NCBI GenBank assembly: GCA_041592135.1
Contig: JBFHQR010000051.1
Reading direction: 5' to 3' (one strand)
Length of the DNA stretch: 13,388 nucleotides
Origin: Porticoccus sp041592135
GTDB lineage: Bacteria; Pseudomonadota; Gammaproteobacteria; Pseudomonadales; Porticoccaceae
Of this stretch, positions 12,651-13,388 are shown one piece after another (positions within the stretch are counted from its first letter, which is position 1; each line of letters starts with the position of its first letter). The notes under the pieces were generated by a model. The model was not told the origin of the DNA. It was given only the letters and a program-made list of their open reading frames with translations, and searched no databases. The translations under genes were made by a program, and so were the position numbers.

Positions 12651-13388
12651 CTAGCTTACCAGTTCGTGTTTCGAGCGAAACTGCTCGATTCTCACAAAGG
12701 TGGGATCCAGTTTTTCAGACGGCATTTGGTAGTGTTTTTCCCGGAACAGTCGCAGGCAGGCCCGGACGCAGGCGGGGTCGTACAGCCGACCGGCGTTCGT
12801 TTCGATTTCCTGTAGCGCCACCTCCATGCTGAGGGAGGGCCGGTAGGGTCGGTGGGAGGCCATGGACTCGATCACATCGGCAATGCCCAGTATCCGCGCC
12901 TCCATAATGATCTGGTCGCCCCTCAGTCCCTGGGGATAACCGCTGCCGTCCAGTCGCTCGTGGTGTTGATGGGCGACGGCGGCGATGGGCCAGGGAAATT
13001 CGATGTCCTTTAGCAGCAGAAAACTGTTTTCGGCGTGGGTTTTGATCAGTTCATACTCGGTGCTGGTCAGTCGCGCGGGTTTGGTCAGGATCTCCGAGGG
13101 AATGCCGATTTTGCCCACATCGTGCACTAGTCCGGCGATACGCAGCCCCTGTTGCACCTGTTCGTCATAGCCCATCTCCCGGGCGATGGCCGCCGCCAGT
13201 TCCCCGACCCTGGCCTCATGGCCAGCGGTATAGGGATCGCGCAGCTCCGTGAGTTCAGCGATCATGTTGATGGTGTTATACATGGCGTCTTCAACGCGCG
13301 CCGCATAGTCCTCTACCTCAAGTTGTGCGCGGTGATTGTCACTGAGGTCGGTCCAGACACCGATGAACACTTTCGAATGGGGTGTCTC
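12651..13388 (-). CDS. Second PAS/HD-GYP protein (partial, N-terminus beyond the window)
   Basis: The frame is open to the right window edge. The visible part starts in the end of a PAS/PAC domain (ETPHSKVFIGVWTDL), continues through a linker and covers a full HD-GYP domain with TAGHEARVGELA, LVHDVGKIGIP, IKTHAENSFLLL, AHQHHERLDGSGYPQGL and IADVIESMASHRPYR. The catalytic residues look intact, so it is probably an active cyclic-di-GMP phosphodiesterase. It is very similar to the protein at 10398-11699, differing mainly at the C-terminal tail and in the MGYD region (DEQVQQ against DSEYQQ). The stop is TAG at 12651-12653. The N-terminal membrane and PAS parts, expected by analogy, are outside the window. 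Confidence 0.9.
   Translation of the reverse strand, partial: ETPHSKVFIGVWTDLSDNHRAQLEVEDYAARVEDAMYNTINMIAELTELRDPYTAGHEARVGELAAAIAREMGYDEQVQQGLRIAGLVHDVGKIGIPSEILTKPARLTSTEYELIKTHAENSFLLLKDIEFPWPIAAVAHQHHERLDGSGYPQGLRGDQIIMEARILGIADVIESMASHRPYRPSLSMEVALQEIETNAGRLYDPACVRACLRLFREKHYQMPSEKLDPTFVRIEQFRSKHELVS
13258..13364. repeat. 107-bp direct repeat shared by the HD-GYP paralogues (copy 2)
   Basis: This is the second copy of the tract at 11008-11114. Differences resume immediately outside it (13257 and 13365). Other long identical runs between the paralogues occur in the HD-GYP core, for example the roughly 41-bp GYP-encoding run near 12939-12979. Confidence 0.9.

Noticed and set aside
1..13388. 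CRISPR array, tRNA, rRNA or prophage
   Set aside because: No regularly spaced repeats, cloverleaf-like sequences, rRNA segments or phage genes were noticed on reading both strands.

Overview
The window looks like a chromosomal segment of a gammaproteobacterium with moderately high G+C. The left part has the block rho (-), trxA (-), ppx (+), ppk (-), the arrangement known from Pseudomonas and relatives, and the proteins resemble that lineage. I cannot fix the genus; a marine Cellvibrionales-like or Pseudomonadales-like organism is my inference.

Layout. Bases 1-188 appear to be the right end of an insertion sequence (IS): the C-terminus of an IS4-like transposase plus a short terminal region. 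It abuts a truncated hairpin arm that I read as half of the original rho terminator. A separate hairpin inside the IS, followed by a U-tract, now lies where rho transcription would stop. Bases 226-2023 carry rho and trxA, each with its own recognisable sigma70-type promoter. Bases 2144-5801 hold the polyphosphate pair, convergently arranged: ppx (hydrolysis) and ppk (synthesis). A PhoB-box-like sequence precedes ppk.

Bases 5963-9144 hold a two-gene plus-strand unit. The first gene is a fusion of a TVP38/TMEM64 (DedA-like) membrane domain with a mercuric-reductase-like FAD disulfide oxidoreductase. The second is an ArsM-type arsenite methyltransferase with all the conserved cysteines. No arsR, arsB or arsC is visible nearby. 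This pairing is the most interesting accessory feature. hemW (9152-10315, -) ends 7 bp from arsM, tail to tail, with a terminator-like hairpin inside its last codons.

Bases 10398-13388 hold a minus-strand signalling cluster: a membrane PAS/HD-GYP protein (probable cyclic-di-GMP phosphodiesterase), a three-helix membrane protein of unknown function, and a second PAS/HD-GYP paralogue running off the right edge. The two paralogues share a 107-bp tract of perfect nucleotide identity, which suggests recent duplication or gene conversion. A 61-bp segment bounded by 8-bp inverted repeats lies upstream of the first paralogue.

No tRNA, rRNA or CRISPR array was seen. Apart from the IS end the genes look intact; the last one is cut by the window edge. 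All family assignments are from reading motifs, not from searches.
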